In this document: positions 32,425 to 39,821 of the stretch, piece by piece | Numbering within the stretch: position 1 is the first letter of the stretch | Layout: the number at the start of each line of letters is the position of its first letter | From: an uncultured Alteromonadaceae bacterium | Lineage (GTDB): Bacteria; Pseudomonadota; Gammaproteobacteria; Enterobacterales; Alteromonadaceae | NCBI GenBank assembly: GCA_950073835.1 | Contig: CATMRP010000016.1 | Span: 1 to 50,543 of the forward strand | Direction: 5' to 3' | DNA length: 50,543 nt | Translations under genes and position numbers: made by a program | The notes under the pieces: model-generated | Databases searched by the model: none | Told to the model about the DNA's origin: nothing | Seen by the model: only the letters and a program-made list of their open reading frames with translations

Positions 32425-33123
32425 ATGGCAAGACATCAACGCATCTCGCCGCAGGGCGTTTCTCAACACGTTATTCAGCGTGGCAACAACCGAAGCCCGT
32501 GTTTTCATGATGAGAAAGACTTCATTGCATACACTGGTTGGCTTAAAAAGTATTCCGCAAAATTTGGCGTGGATATACATGCTTGGGTTCTGATGACTAA
32601 TCATGTGCACCTGCTTTGTACTCCTCGACTAGATAATCAGGGGATAAGCAAGATGATGCAATCTCTTGGCAGGATGTATGTGCGGTTTTTTAACTACAAA
32701 TACCAGCGCACAGGGACTTTATGGGAGGGGCGGTTCAGATCGTCACTGGTTAATTCCGAAGCTTATTTGCTGAGACTACAGCAATATATAGAGTTGAATC
32801 CGGTGCTGGCCAATATGGTGCAGAGTCCTCACCGGTATAAGTGGTCCAGTTTTGCTATGAATGGTTTGGGTAAAAGCTCGTCTTTATACACCGCGCACCC
32901 GGTATATCTGTCGTTAGGCGAGACGAAAGGTTCGCGACTTTTAGCTTATCAGTCATTATTTAAGCAACCGCTCAAGGCTGATTTGTTAGCAGAAATTCGC
33001 AGCTGTTCACAGCGCGAATTAGTGTTAGGTGATTCAGCCTTTATCAGTCAGGTTGAAGCGTTAACTAACACCAAGCTCAAAGCCGCTAAAATGGGGCGGC
33101 CATTTAAAAATAATGGACTCTGA
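32425..33123 (+). CDS. REP-associated tyrosine transposase (RAYT, Y1/HUH)
   Basis: A 232-residue single-strand DNA transposase of the IS200/REP type. The opening ARHQRISPQGVSQHVIQRGNNR is typical of the group. The HUH-type metal motif is MTNHVHLL (His60, His62), and the catalytic tyrosine is Tyr121 in LQQYIELNP. TGTLWEGRFRSSLV is another family block. It starts at the ATG at 32425; no strong ribosome site is visible, suggesting low expression. The stop codon TGA falls within the CTCTGACCCC motif of the downstream REP copy. The flanking repeats support an intact, possibly active enzyme. Confidence 0.93.
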   Translation: MARHQRISPQGVSQHVIQRGNNRSPCFHDEKDFIAYTGWLKKYSAKFGVDIHAWVLMTNHVHLLCTPRLDNQGISKMMQSLGRMYVRFFNYKYQRTGTLWEGRFRSSLVNSEAYLLRLQQYIELNPVLANMVQSPHRYKWSSFAMNGLGKSSSLYTAHPVYLSLGETKGSRLLAYQSLFKQPLKADLLAEIRSCSQRELVLGDSAFISQVEALTNTKLKAAKMGRPFKNNGL

Positions 33124-33136
33124 CCCCATTATTTTT
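33106..33136. repeat. Collapsed REP palindrome at the RAYT 3' end
   Basis: AAAAATAATGG (33106-33116) pairs with CCATTATTTTT (33126-33136) around ACTCTGACC. Compared with the palindromes at 6710 and 14683 the left arm lacks the GGTCAGAGTAC part, as if deleted. It contains the RAYT stop, and its last base is shared with the stop of the convergent DUF4198 gene, and can serve as a terminator for both. Confidence 0.85.
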
Positions 33137-33963
33137 TAGAGGGGGAGGACTTCAAATACCAGCACGTAGCTGGCACGGCGTTTCTTCGCCGGTGCTTTGG
33201 CTTTGTCGTCTTCGTATTCGGCTTCCAGCCAGTACATGCCTGGTTCGTCAAATTGCAGACTGATTTTTCCTTGTTCGTCGGCGACTAATTCGACATCACT
33301 GGTAGTATCTCGGTATTTTTCACCGTCTTTGACCACAATGACTTTAGTACCCTGTGCTTCGTTACCACTCATAAAGAACTGAAAATCAATAGGCTCGCCG
33401 GTATAGGCATCGTTGGGGTGGGTGAGTGCTTTAAGCTCAAGGCCCTGGCCGGTTAGCTTGTTGTTGCCAGCGGTTGGTGCGCCTAAAGTAACATAAGTCT
33501 CAAGCCGGTTGGCGGTTTGCATAACATTTAATTCGTTCGCATCCTGTGGCACTGCTTTATAAAACTCTTCCACGGTGCCGGTTTTGCCGCGTCCGGGCCA
33601 GAAATGGCGCTCGCCGTCTTCATCTTTCCAAAATGCTACTAAAGACTGTGATGCGTTAAATACTTTGTAAGTGCCGCTTTGTGTAAGCTCTACATCGAAT
33701 ACGCTGCGGTAGCGCAGTTTTTGCTGATTCTGAATGTCGACCGGCTCGCCGCTTGGTGAAACCACTGATAAACGTTCGGCAGGATAGGCGAAGTGATCCG
33801 GGTGGAAGATACCGTTGGCCACGGCAACGTCAAAGGTGATCCATTCGCTGTCGCCAGAAACGGAAGTGGTTGATGGTTTAATCCATACCCGGTGAGCCTG
33901 GCTGAACGGGCTGGCCAGGGCAAGGGCCAGTGCGATGGCTCCAATTAACAGTGTTTTCTTCAT
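33136..33963 (-). CDS. Secreted DUF4198 protein
   Basis: A 275-residue periplasmic protein: signal peptide (about 1-23), then AHRVWIKPSTTSVSGDSEWITFDVAVANGIFHPDH, which is the opening motif of DUF4198, with two histidines and a beta-sandwich pattern through to the end (ISLQFDEPGMYWLEAEYED). Members resemble the NikM/CbiK-like cobalt or nickel proteins and often sit in Fur-regulated TonB clusters. It overlaps the DUF2271 gene by 4 bases, so the two are translated together. It may bind a metal ion or its complex in the periplasm; the metal is unknown. Confidence 0.87.
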   Translation of the reverse strand: MKKTLLIGAIALALALASPFSQAHRVWIKPSTTSVSGDSEWITFDVAVANGIFHPDHFAYPAERLSVVSPSGEPVDIQNQQKLRYRSVFDVELTQSGTYKVFNASQSLVAFWKDEDGERHFWPGRGKTGTVEEFYKAVPQDANELNVMQTANRLETYVTLGAPTAGNNKLTGQGLELKALTHPNDAYTGEPIDFQFFMSGNEAQGTKVIVVKDGEKYRDTTSDVELVADEQGKISLQFDEPGMYWLEAEYEDDKAKAPAKKRRASYVLVFEVLPL

Positions 33964-34535
33964 TTTGCAGGCTCCATATGTAATGTTATCGAAGAAAGTT
34001 CGTGCTGACCTTCAGCACGGGTTTGAACAGATTGAGTAACCGGCAGGGACACCGGGACTTTCAGTGTTTCTCTGCCGCCCAGTTCCCGGGCGGCTTCTAC
34101 CCACACAAAATAGTCACCGGCCGGCACATTGCTGAAATGCTCATCCAGAGCAATAACCGACTTGCCTGGGCGCCGTGTCGCGCCGCTCACACCATCGATG
34201 GGCATGCTGGCACTGCGACCACTACGCCGCCACCACATACGTAAATCTTTTAGCCATTTTTCCCCTTCGTTATTGGCCATGTCAGTGTCGTACCAGACGG
34301 CAATATCCACCACGCGCTTACCGCGCTCGTCGGCCAACCAGGCGGCAACATAGGGGGCGTGGTATTCGGCTACATCCAGTGTGGGCAATGTGATTTCCAG
34401 TTCATTGGCCTGGACTGAGATGGTCGTGCCAATCAATACCAATGATAGAGCTAGCTGTATAAGCCTGTTTAATAACTTATTAGGGCGGTGTACCTTGCCA
34501 TCACATGACAAGAAGTAGGGGGTAGCTGGTGACAC
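33960..34535 (-). CDS. DUF2271 periplasmic protein
   Basis: A 191-residue protein with a hydrophobic export segment (about residues 24-42, LIQLALSLVLIGTTISVQA). LEITLPTLDVAEYHAPYVAAWLADERGKRVVDIAVWYD, KWLKDLRMWWRR and DGVSGATRRPGKS are the DUF2271 core. Starts at a GTG 8 bases after AGGAG. It is followed by DUF4198 and preceded, 185 bases up, by a TonB receptor gene on the same strand. FMN-linked neighbours (PepSY) are frequent in other genomes but absent from this cluster. The Fur-like site at 34602 lies upstream. Confidence 0.85.
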   Translation of the reverse strand: MSPATPYFLSCDGKVHRPNKLLNRLIQLALSLVLIGTTISVQANELEITLPTLDVAEYHAPYVAAWLADERGKRVVDIAVWYDTDMANNEGEKWLKDLRMWWRRSGRSASMPIDGVSGATRRPGKSVIALDEHFSNVPAGDYFVWVEAARELGGRETLKVPVSLPVTQSVQTRAEGQHELSSITLHMEPAK

Positions 34536-34601
34536 AGTTAATGCTCCTGAAATGATATCCTGATCGCTTTAAAAGTTGCGAAGTTGAACCTTAATCTAAA
34601 T

Positions 34602-34620
34602 GGTATTGAGAATCAATTGC
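34602..34620 (-). promoter_or_regulatory. Fur-box-like site before DUF2271
   Basis: GGTATTGAGAATCAATTGC matches the Fur consensus at 13 of 19 positions. It is 66 bases before the DUF2271 start. Confidence 0.45.
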
Positions 34621-34720
34621 AATTGGTTTGTTGGTGCGTTTACAGCGTTTGGTGACATCAAAAAAGAAGGGCACGATTATGCTGACAAATCGCCGCGCAA
34701 CCCGTGCCACTTCGTTGCGT

Positions 34721-36691
34721 CTAAAACGACCAGGCTAAAGACAGCCAGTAACGCCGCCCATCTTCCACATAACCGTATTCGTCCATACCAATGCGTTTAT
34801 CGAACAGGTTGTAAATACCTGCGCCCAGTTTAATGGGGGCAGAAAAGCGATAGTTAATTCCCAAATCAGTGAGTGTGTAGGATGGCGCGATTAAACTATC
34901 CTGTGAAGGGCCGGTCGTCGGCTGACTTTCTTCGCCGCGATAATGAACCCGCAGCCAACTGCTGGTGATGTCATTAATGGCCCAGCGCAAGGACGTCTGC
35001 ACCAGGTGTTTGGGGAGCTGATTGAGCGGGCTGCCGGCGTATTCACCGGTTTTCTGCTCAGAGTCGGTATAGGTGTAATTAGCATTAAACTCAATCCCCT
35101 CGGTCAGGCCTGCTTCGATGCTGATCTCAAACCCCTGGGTAATCGCTTCATCGATGTTCACATACGTGGTTGGTGCAGAACCGAAATCGTTGACACCATC
35201 GGTACATAAGGTTTCCGGGCACTGAATCCGGGTAATCTTATCTTTAAATTCATTGTAGAAAGCAGTTGCAGAAAGCGTGGTGTCAGAGCCAATATCCTGG
35301 TACAGGCCAAGTTCATAACTGGTCGACGTTTCGGCCTGCAGATCCGGGTTCCCATAAATGTTGCCACCGCGGCTAACCTGCCCCCATGAGGGGTTTATCT
35401 GACGTAGGTTGGGGGCTCTGAAGCCGGTTGATATCCCGCCTTTCACAATTGTGTCTGAAGTCAATTGCCAGACCCCGTATAAACGCGGACTCCATTGACC
35501 ACCAAAGTTCTGATCATCGTCGTAGCGTAAGCCGGTTGTCAGAGCAAAGTTATCGGCTAATTTCCATTCTCCTTCGCTGAATACCGACCACTGATGACCG
35601 TCAACCAACGCTAAATCTGAAATCTGGTTGCTGGTAAGGTCGTTAAGTTCTTCTGCGAAATAGGCGCCACCGGCACTCAGACTTAACTGATCATTAACCG
35701 GGATAGCCCACATGGTTTGTGCATCAATATTCTTAACGTACATTTGTCGCGAATCGTTGTTGAATTTGTCCTGTTTGATATAGGTCTGAGACGTTGACCA
35801 GCCCCAGTAACCGGTGTGACTCAGCGACAAATTGGTACGGTCATATTCGGTTAGGCTCGACTCAGGACAACCGCTGCGGCCGCATGACTCGCCTTCGGCC
35901 AATGGCGCAACCGTTTTGCCGAGCGTGGCGAAGATTTCCTGTTCAGTGTGAGTGGCTTCAAAGACAAATTCATGATTGTCGTATGGCGTAAATGCGAGTT
36001 TGGCACTGATATTTTTATTCTCGCGGTCACGAAAGCCATCAACAATATCGTCTTCCTGACGGGTAGATACCTGACCATAAAGCTGCAGGCCAAGTTTGCC
36101 GGGGATCAGTGAACCAGCAGTAAAGAAATTGCTTTGAAACTGATTACCAGACTGACTACTTTCCTGCAGTGTGGCATCAAAACGTAACTCCCCACGCCAC
36201 GATTCGGGAGTCTTGCTGGTGATAATATTGATGACACCACCAATGGCATCGGAGCCATAAAGTGATGACATTGGTCCACGGATTACTTCGATACGTTGGA
36301 TAGCTGCCAGTGGCGGGATCCATGCGCCTTCTACGCCAGGACCATCGCTGTTAGGGCGTGTTTCCCTGGAGCTCTGGCGCTGCCCGTCGACTAATATCAG
36401 GGTATATTGACTGCCCATGCCACGCAGGCTGATATCTTCTTTATCGCCACCCCCGGTTACGATGACTCCTGGGATATCGGTCATGGCGTCGGTAAGATCA
36501 CGATAGAACCTTTCACTTAGTTCCTCTTTGTCGAGCACACTGATTGAGGCCGGGGCTTCTTTAAGCATTTGCGCTGAACCAGAAGCGGTAACCACAATTT
36601 TTTCCAGTTCTTCGGTGTCGGGAGGCGTTGCCAGTGCGTTACAGGAGGAGAAAGCACAGCAAAGTGCCAGGGACGATTTTGTAAGTTGCAT
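34721..36691 (-). CDS. TonB-dependent receptor, CirA/colicin I type
   Basis: A 656-residue receptor from the ATG at 36691; upstream codons in frame lack a signal peptide, while MQLTKSSLALCCAFSSCNALA is one. EKIVVTASGS is the TonB-box region. The plug (about 30-160) has ISLRGMGSQYTLILVDGQRQSSRETRPNSDGPGVEGAWIPP and IEVIRGPMSSLYGSDAIGG, a layout close to CirA and related catecholate receptors. The barrel ends YWLSLAWSF. A Fur-like box lies just upstream. Together with DUF2271 and DUF4198 it forms an iron-acquisition cluster; the ligand is likely a catecholate or its degradation product. Confidence 0.92.
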   Translation of the reverse strand: MQLTKSSLALCCAFSSCNALATPPDTEELEKIVVTASGSAQMLKEAPASISVLDKEELSERFYRDLTDAMTDIPGVIVTGGGDKEDISLRGMGSQYTLILVDGQRQSSRETRPNSDGPGVEGAWIPPLAAIQRIEVIRGPMSSLYGSDAIGGVINIITSKTPESWRGELRFDATLQESSQSGNQFQSNFFTAGSLIPGKLGLQLYGQVSTRQEDDIVDGFRDRENKNISAKLAFTPYDNHEFVFEATHTEQEIFATLGKTVAPLAEGESCGRSGCPESSLTEYDRTNLSLSHTGYWGWSTSQTYIKQDKFNNDSRQMYVKNIDAQTMWAIPVNDQLSLSAGGAYFAEELNDLTSNQISDLALVDGHQWSVFSEGEWKLADNFALTTGLRYDDDQNFGGQWSPRLYGVWQLTSDTIVKGGISTGFRAPNLRQINPSWGQVSRGGNIYGNPDLQAETSTSYELGLYQDIGSDTTLSATAFYNEFKDKITRIQCPETLCTDGVNDFGSAPTTYVNIDEAITQGFEISIEAGLTEGIEFNANYTYTDSEQKTGEYAGSPLNQLPKHLVQTSLRWAINDITSSWLRVHYRGEESQPTTGPSQDSLIAPSYTLTDLGINYRFSAPIKLGAGIYNLFDKRIGMDEYGYVEDGRRYWLSLAWSF

Positions 36692-36711
36692 ATAACAGTG
36701 AAAATCTGAGT

Positions 36712-36730
36712 GAGAATGATTGTTGTTTAG
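36712..36730 (-). promoter_or_regulatory. Fur-box-like site before the CirA-type receptor
   Basis: Read on the minus strand, CTAAACAACAATCATTCTC matches the Fur consensus at 12 of 19 positions with the central AATCATT intact. It lies 21 bases before the receptor start. Confidence 0.45.
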
Positions 36731-36799
36731 GATAAAATCGAGGTGAACTAAGCGCAATCGACTAATATTAAACGGAGTCTTTAGCAAAAATGAATTTTT

Positions 36800-37684
36800 A
36801 TGAACAGTAAGTTTACGCGTGCGCTGAAAGTCTTTTTAGCTGTTGTTGACTGCGGCAACATGAGTGTGGCTGCCAGACAGTTGCACATGACCGTGTCGGC
36901 TATCAGTCAACAGTTGCGTAAGCTGGAAGAAGATATTGGCCAGCAGTTGGTCAATCGTAATTCCCGTCATCTGAGCCTCACTGAAGCGGGCCGAATTTAT
37001 TACCAGACCAGTCAGGAGCTCGTTGCCATTGCGCAACAAGGGCAACAGGAAATTGATGCGTTGATTCATTCTCCATCCGGTGAGCTCAGGCTCCTTGCTC
37101 CTGAAGGTTTTGGCGGGGGGCTGCTAAGTGAACCATTACGGCAATTACTGGCGAGTTCAGAGCGTATTTCGGTAGCGGTGACACTCGGCGAAGGGTTTGA
37201 GGATATCGTTGCCAACGGCGCCGATCTGGCATTGGGATTTGCGCCGGTAGAAAAAGAAGGATTTAAATCCTATCAGCTTGCGACCTGGTCTCAGGTACTA
37301 TGCGTGGCTCCCTCCCATGGGCTAGCCGGTCAATCTTTGTCGCACCCGGAGCAATTAAAAGAGCATCCGTTCATTGTGTACGACCACCTGCCAACTCATG
37401 AGCTTAGCGGTCCGGATGATGAACGTTATCTGCTGGCGCACCCCAAGCTCAGCGTCAACTCGATGCAGGCGCTGATTCAGTTCACCGTGGATGGACTGGG
37501 CTATGCCGTCTTACCACAAAAAGAAGTGCAGCATTATTTGGCTGATGGCAAGCTGGTGGAATTGTTTCCCGACTGGCAGTTACCGGATTATCAGGTATTC
37601 GCCGTAGTCGCAGATTATCAAACGATGCCGGTTAAAACCCGCCAGGCCATTGAACTCCTTGAGTCTTGTTTTACCATCCTGTAA
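36800..37684 (+). CDS. LysR-family transcriptional regulator
   Basis: A 294-residue regulator: winged helix-turn-helix at about residues 8-65 (LKVFLAVVDCGNMSVAARQLHMTVSAISQQLRKLEEDIGQQLVNR), then an effector-binding domain (about 90-290) with LRLLAPEGFGGGLLSEPL and DLALGFAPVEKEGF. Divergent from the CirA-type receptor over a gap of 108 bases. This is the usual layout of a LysR regulator and its target, so it may adjust the receptor to a particular ligand on top of Fur. No classic T-N11-A site was fixed. Confidence 0.9.
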   Translation: MNSKFTRALKVFLAVVDCGNMSVAARQLHMTVSAISQQLRKLEEDIGQQLVNRNSRHLSLTEAGRIYYQTSQELVAIAQQGQQEIDALIHSPSGELRLLAPEGFGGGLLSEPLRQLLASSERISVAVTLGEGFEDIVANGADLALGFAPVEKEGFKSYQLATWSQVLCVAPSHGLAGQSLSHPEQLKEHPFIVYDHLPTHELSGPDDERYLLAHPKLSVNSMQALIQFTVDGLGYAVLPQKEVQHYLADGKLVELFPDWQLPDYQVFAVVADYQTMPVKTRQAIELLESCFTIL

Positions 37685-37690
37685 TGCAGG

Positions 37691-38326
37691 CTACACGGCA
37701 ACTTTAAGGTAGCCCTGTTCAATCGCCAGGTGCACCAGTTCGGCGTGGGTGCTGATTTGTAACTTGGCTTTTAACTGAGTGAGCGTATTTGAAACGGTTT
37801 TACTGGAGACATTCAGCTCGTTGGCTAACTGAGCCCGGTCAAGGCCTTTCGCGATACCCAGAAACACGTCAAACTCGCGTTGCGTGAGCTGTTTGCAACT
37901 ATCACTGGCATCGTTGAGTTGGTGGGTGGCGAGTCGAATAGCAATGTTGTGTTCGATATAACGTTTACCATTGAGTACGGCTTTAATCGCCTCAACCATC
38001 ACCTCAGGCTTGCTGCGCTTGCTCAGATACCCCTTGGCGCCGGTCTGAATGGCACGATTCACTACCGAGGGTTCGTCAAACATACTGAAAAAGATGATCT
38101 TAAGCCGTGGCCAGCGTTTTAACAGCCGGCCGGCCAGATTCAGGCCACTGGCGTTTTCCAGGTTGATGTCGAGAATGATCAGGTCAATGTTTGTAGCGGC
38201 CAGCGCTTTCAGCGTTTGCTGGGCATTCTCGGCTTCGCTGACAATGGCATCAGGCAGCATCATGGTAAGCAGTGCACTGTAGCCCTGGCGGACTACTGCG
38301 TGGTCGTCAACGATCAGAATATTCAT
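37691..38326 (-). CDS. NarL/LuxR-type response regulator
   Basis: A 211-residue regulator from the ATG at 38326; the frame upstream of it overlaps the kinase gene and lacks sense. The receiver domain (about 1-120) has Asp7-Asp8, phospho-acceptor Asp53 (LIILDINL) and KGYLSKRS with the conserved Lys. The output helix-turn-helix (about 145-205) reads LTQREFDVFLGIAKGLDRAQLANELNVSSKTVSNTLTQLKAKL. It overlaps the sensor kinase gene by 20 bases, so they are a coupled pair. The target is not known; direct repeats upstream of the kinase are a candidate operator. Confidence 0.93.
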   Translation of the reverse strand: MNILIVDDHAVVRQGYSALLTMMLPDAIVSEAENAQQTLKALAATNIDLIILDINLENASGLNLAGRLLKRWPRLKIIFFSMFDEPSVVNRAIQTGAKGYLSKRSKPEVMVEAIKAVLNGKRYIEHNIAIRLATHQLNDASDSCKQLTQREFDVFLGIAKGLDRAQLANELNVSSKTVSNTLTQLKAKLQISTHAELVHLAIEQGYLKVAV

Positions 38327-39575
38327 AGTGGCGATCATCCTGTAATTGCAAAGGTGCGATGAGCATAACCGTCGTCCCTTCAGCATGGGTGTCAAATTTA
38401 AGTGAACCGCCCAACAAAGAGGCCCGCTCATGCATGGACTCAAGCCCCAGCCCGGCGGTTTTTGATTGTTGCCGATTAAAGCCCCGGCCATTGTCGCGCA
38501 CAAACAGAGTCAGCTGGTCGTGGGTAGTGGTTAAGCCAATGGTCACTTCGGTGGCATGGGAATGCTTGGCAATATTGTTAAATATTTCCTGTGTGATGCG
38601 ATAAATCTGGGTGTCGCGGTTGAGGTTACTGGCAAGGGTGGCAGCATCGGGCAACCAGCTTACCTCAATCTGATGAATGTCCTGCCAGGTCTGGATCATC
38701 TGTGCGATAGAGGTCGTTAATCCCAGTTTGTTTAAAAAGACCGGGTAAAGCTGGTTGGTTAAATCTTTCATTCCCTGATGTACGGCGTCACATTGTTGCT
38801 GAATAGTGGCGCAGGCTTTAACAATAAAATCGGGGTTTTGCTTTTGCTGTTCAAGCATATAGGTTTGCACGGTTATGCCTGTGATGAGTTGGCCCAGATT
38901 ATCGTGGAGTTCTCTGGCCAACAGCCTGCGTTCATTTTCCTGCAGCGCCGACAGGCGCTGACGTAACCCCGCAACCTGGGTTTCCTTGCTGGCCAGTGAG
39001 CCGATTAACTTATTGTAATGCTCAATTAATCTGTGTATTTCGGCAATATCGGTCGACGCCGCCGACAACCTGAACTGGCCAGACTGAATACAATCCAGTC
39101 CCTGACAGAGTTCGGCCAGTGGCTTGAGACGGGTATTTACAGCATAACGCAGGGTAAAAAGCGTTAGTAACAGTGCCATCACAAAAATGAAAAACACATT
39201 CACCAGGGTGGCGCTAATCTCATCAAATTCAGCCGCGCTGTTAGCGACCAAGGTAATGGATTCTCCCGAGACTGCATGGATGGTAGTGCTTGCTGGTGGT
39301 GGTGCCAGCCACTTTTCAAGCGAGCCGGTCAGTGGCCTTTGAGCCGCATGTTCGGGCTGGTCAATTACGGTGAGGTGACGGCTGTTGTGTAAAATGCCCC
39401 TCAGTGTGTCGCTATCCAGATTGGCTTGCGCCAGGGTTTCGGCCAGCTGCAGCGCGGCTTCGCCTTCATCGCTGATATCGGCTCTGGCCTGATAGAACAT
39501 CGCGACCGCCAGCACACTGAACACCGCAGTGAAAATCAGCACAATCGTCAGGGTGATTTTATTGGAAGCATTCAT
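38307..39575 (-). CDS. Sensor histidine kinase, HisKA_3 type
   Basis: A 422-residue inner-membrane kinase: helices at about 9-28 and 124-143 flank a sensory segment of about 95 residues without recognised fold. A HAMP-like region (about 145-195) is followed by the phosphoacceptor His224 in RLLARELHDNLGQ and a HATPase_c domain with IFNNIAKHSH (N-box), DNGRGF and GLGLESMHERA (G-boxes). NarX/UhpB-type kinases of this architecture phosphorylate NarL-like regulators such as the one encoded downstream. The signal is unknown. Confidence 0.92.
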   Translation of the reverse strand: MNASNKITLTIVLIFTAVFSVLAVAMFYQARADISDEGEAALQLAETLAQANLDSDTLRGILHNSRHLTVIDQPEHAAQRPLTGSLEKWLAPPPASTTIHAVSGESITLVANSAAEFDEISATLVNVFFIFVMALLLTLFTLRYAVNTRLKPLAELCQGLDCIQSGQFRLSAASTDIAEIHRLIEHYNKLIGSLASKETQVAGLRQRLSALQENERRLLARELHDNLGQLITGITVQTYMLEQQKQNPDFIVKACATIQQQCDAVHQGMKDLTNQLYPVFLNKLGLTTSIAQMIQTWQDIHQIEVSWLPDAATLASNLNRDTQIYRITQEIFNNIAKHSHATEVTIGLTTTHDQLTLFVRDNGRGFNRQQSKTAGLGLESMHERASLLGGSLKFDTHAEGTTVMLIAPLQLQDDRHYEYSDR

Positions 39576-39657
39576 ATTGCTCAGCTGTACCGCACACTAT
39601 TTACAAATCAATAACATTATACTGCAGTTAATCGGCCTGGTGTTGTCTGTCGTTTGC

Positions 39658-39688
39658 TACTTTGGTTAGTGCTATCTAGTACTTTGGT
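39658..39688. promoter_or_regulatory. TACTTTGGT direct repeats between kinase and depolymerase genes
   Basis: TACTTTGGT occurs at 39658-39666 and 39680-39688, 22 bases (about two helical turns) apart. A related inverted motif lies near 39737-39751. The repeats sit in the 246-base divergent gap between the two-component genes and the PHA depolymerase. A NarL-type regulator site is conceivable. Confidence 0.3.
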
Positions 39689-39821
39689 CCTGGTTTAAGG
39701 CCGAAAAGACCGTTTCCGCCCCTTCCACTGCGCACAGTACGAAAGTGCTACAGGATTTTTTTAACAAATGATCAACAATAAATTAACCATTGGTAAACGC
39801 TAATAGGAAGAAGGTGGTAAC

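Larger units (their letters stand above)
32192..33137 (+). mobile_element. RAYT-REP element
   Basis: A RAYT transposase gene bounded by repeats of one family: two 50-bp direct repeats upstream (32192-32291) and a folded copy at its 3' end (33106-33136). All contain the AATAATGGGGTCAGAGTAC motif or its complement. RAYT proteins act on such REP sequences, so the whole segment is best viewed as one unit. No target-site duplication was identified. Confidence 0.8.

Noticed and set aside
34600-34833. 77-codon plus-strand frame near the DUF2271 promoter
   Set aside because: It runs antisense into the 3' end of the CirA-type receptor gene and has no support of its own.
38327-38503. N-terminal extension of the response regulator
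   Set aside because: The extra residues overlap the kinase gene in another frame and do not resemble any receiver domain start; the ATG at 38326 gives the canonical MNILIVDDH.
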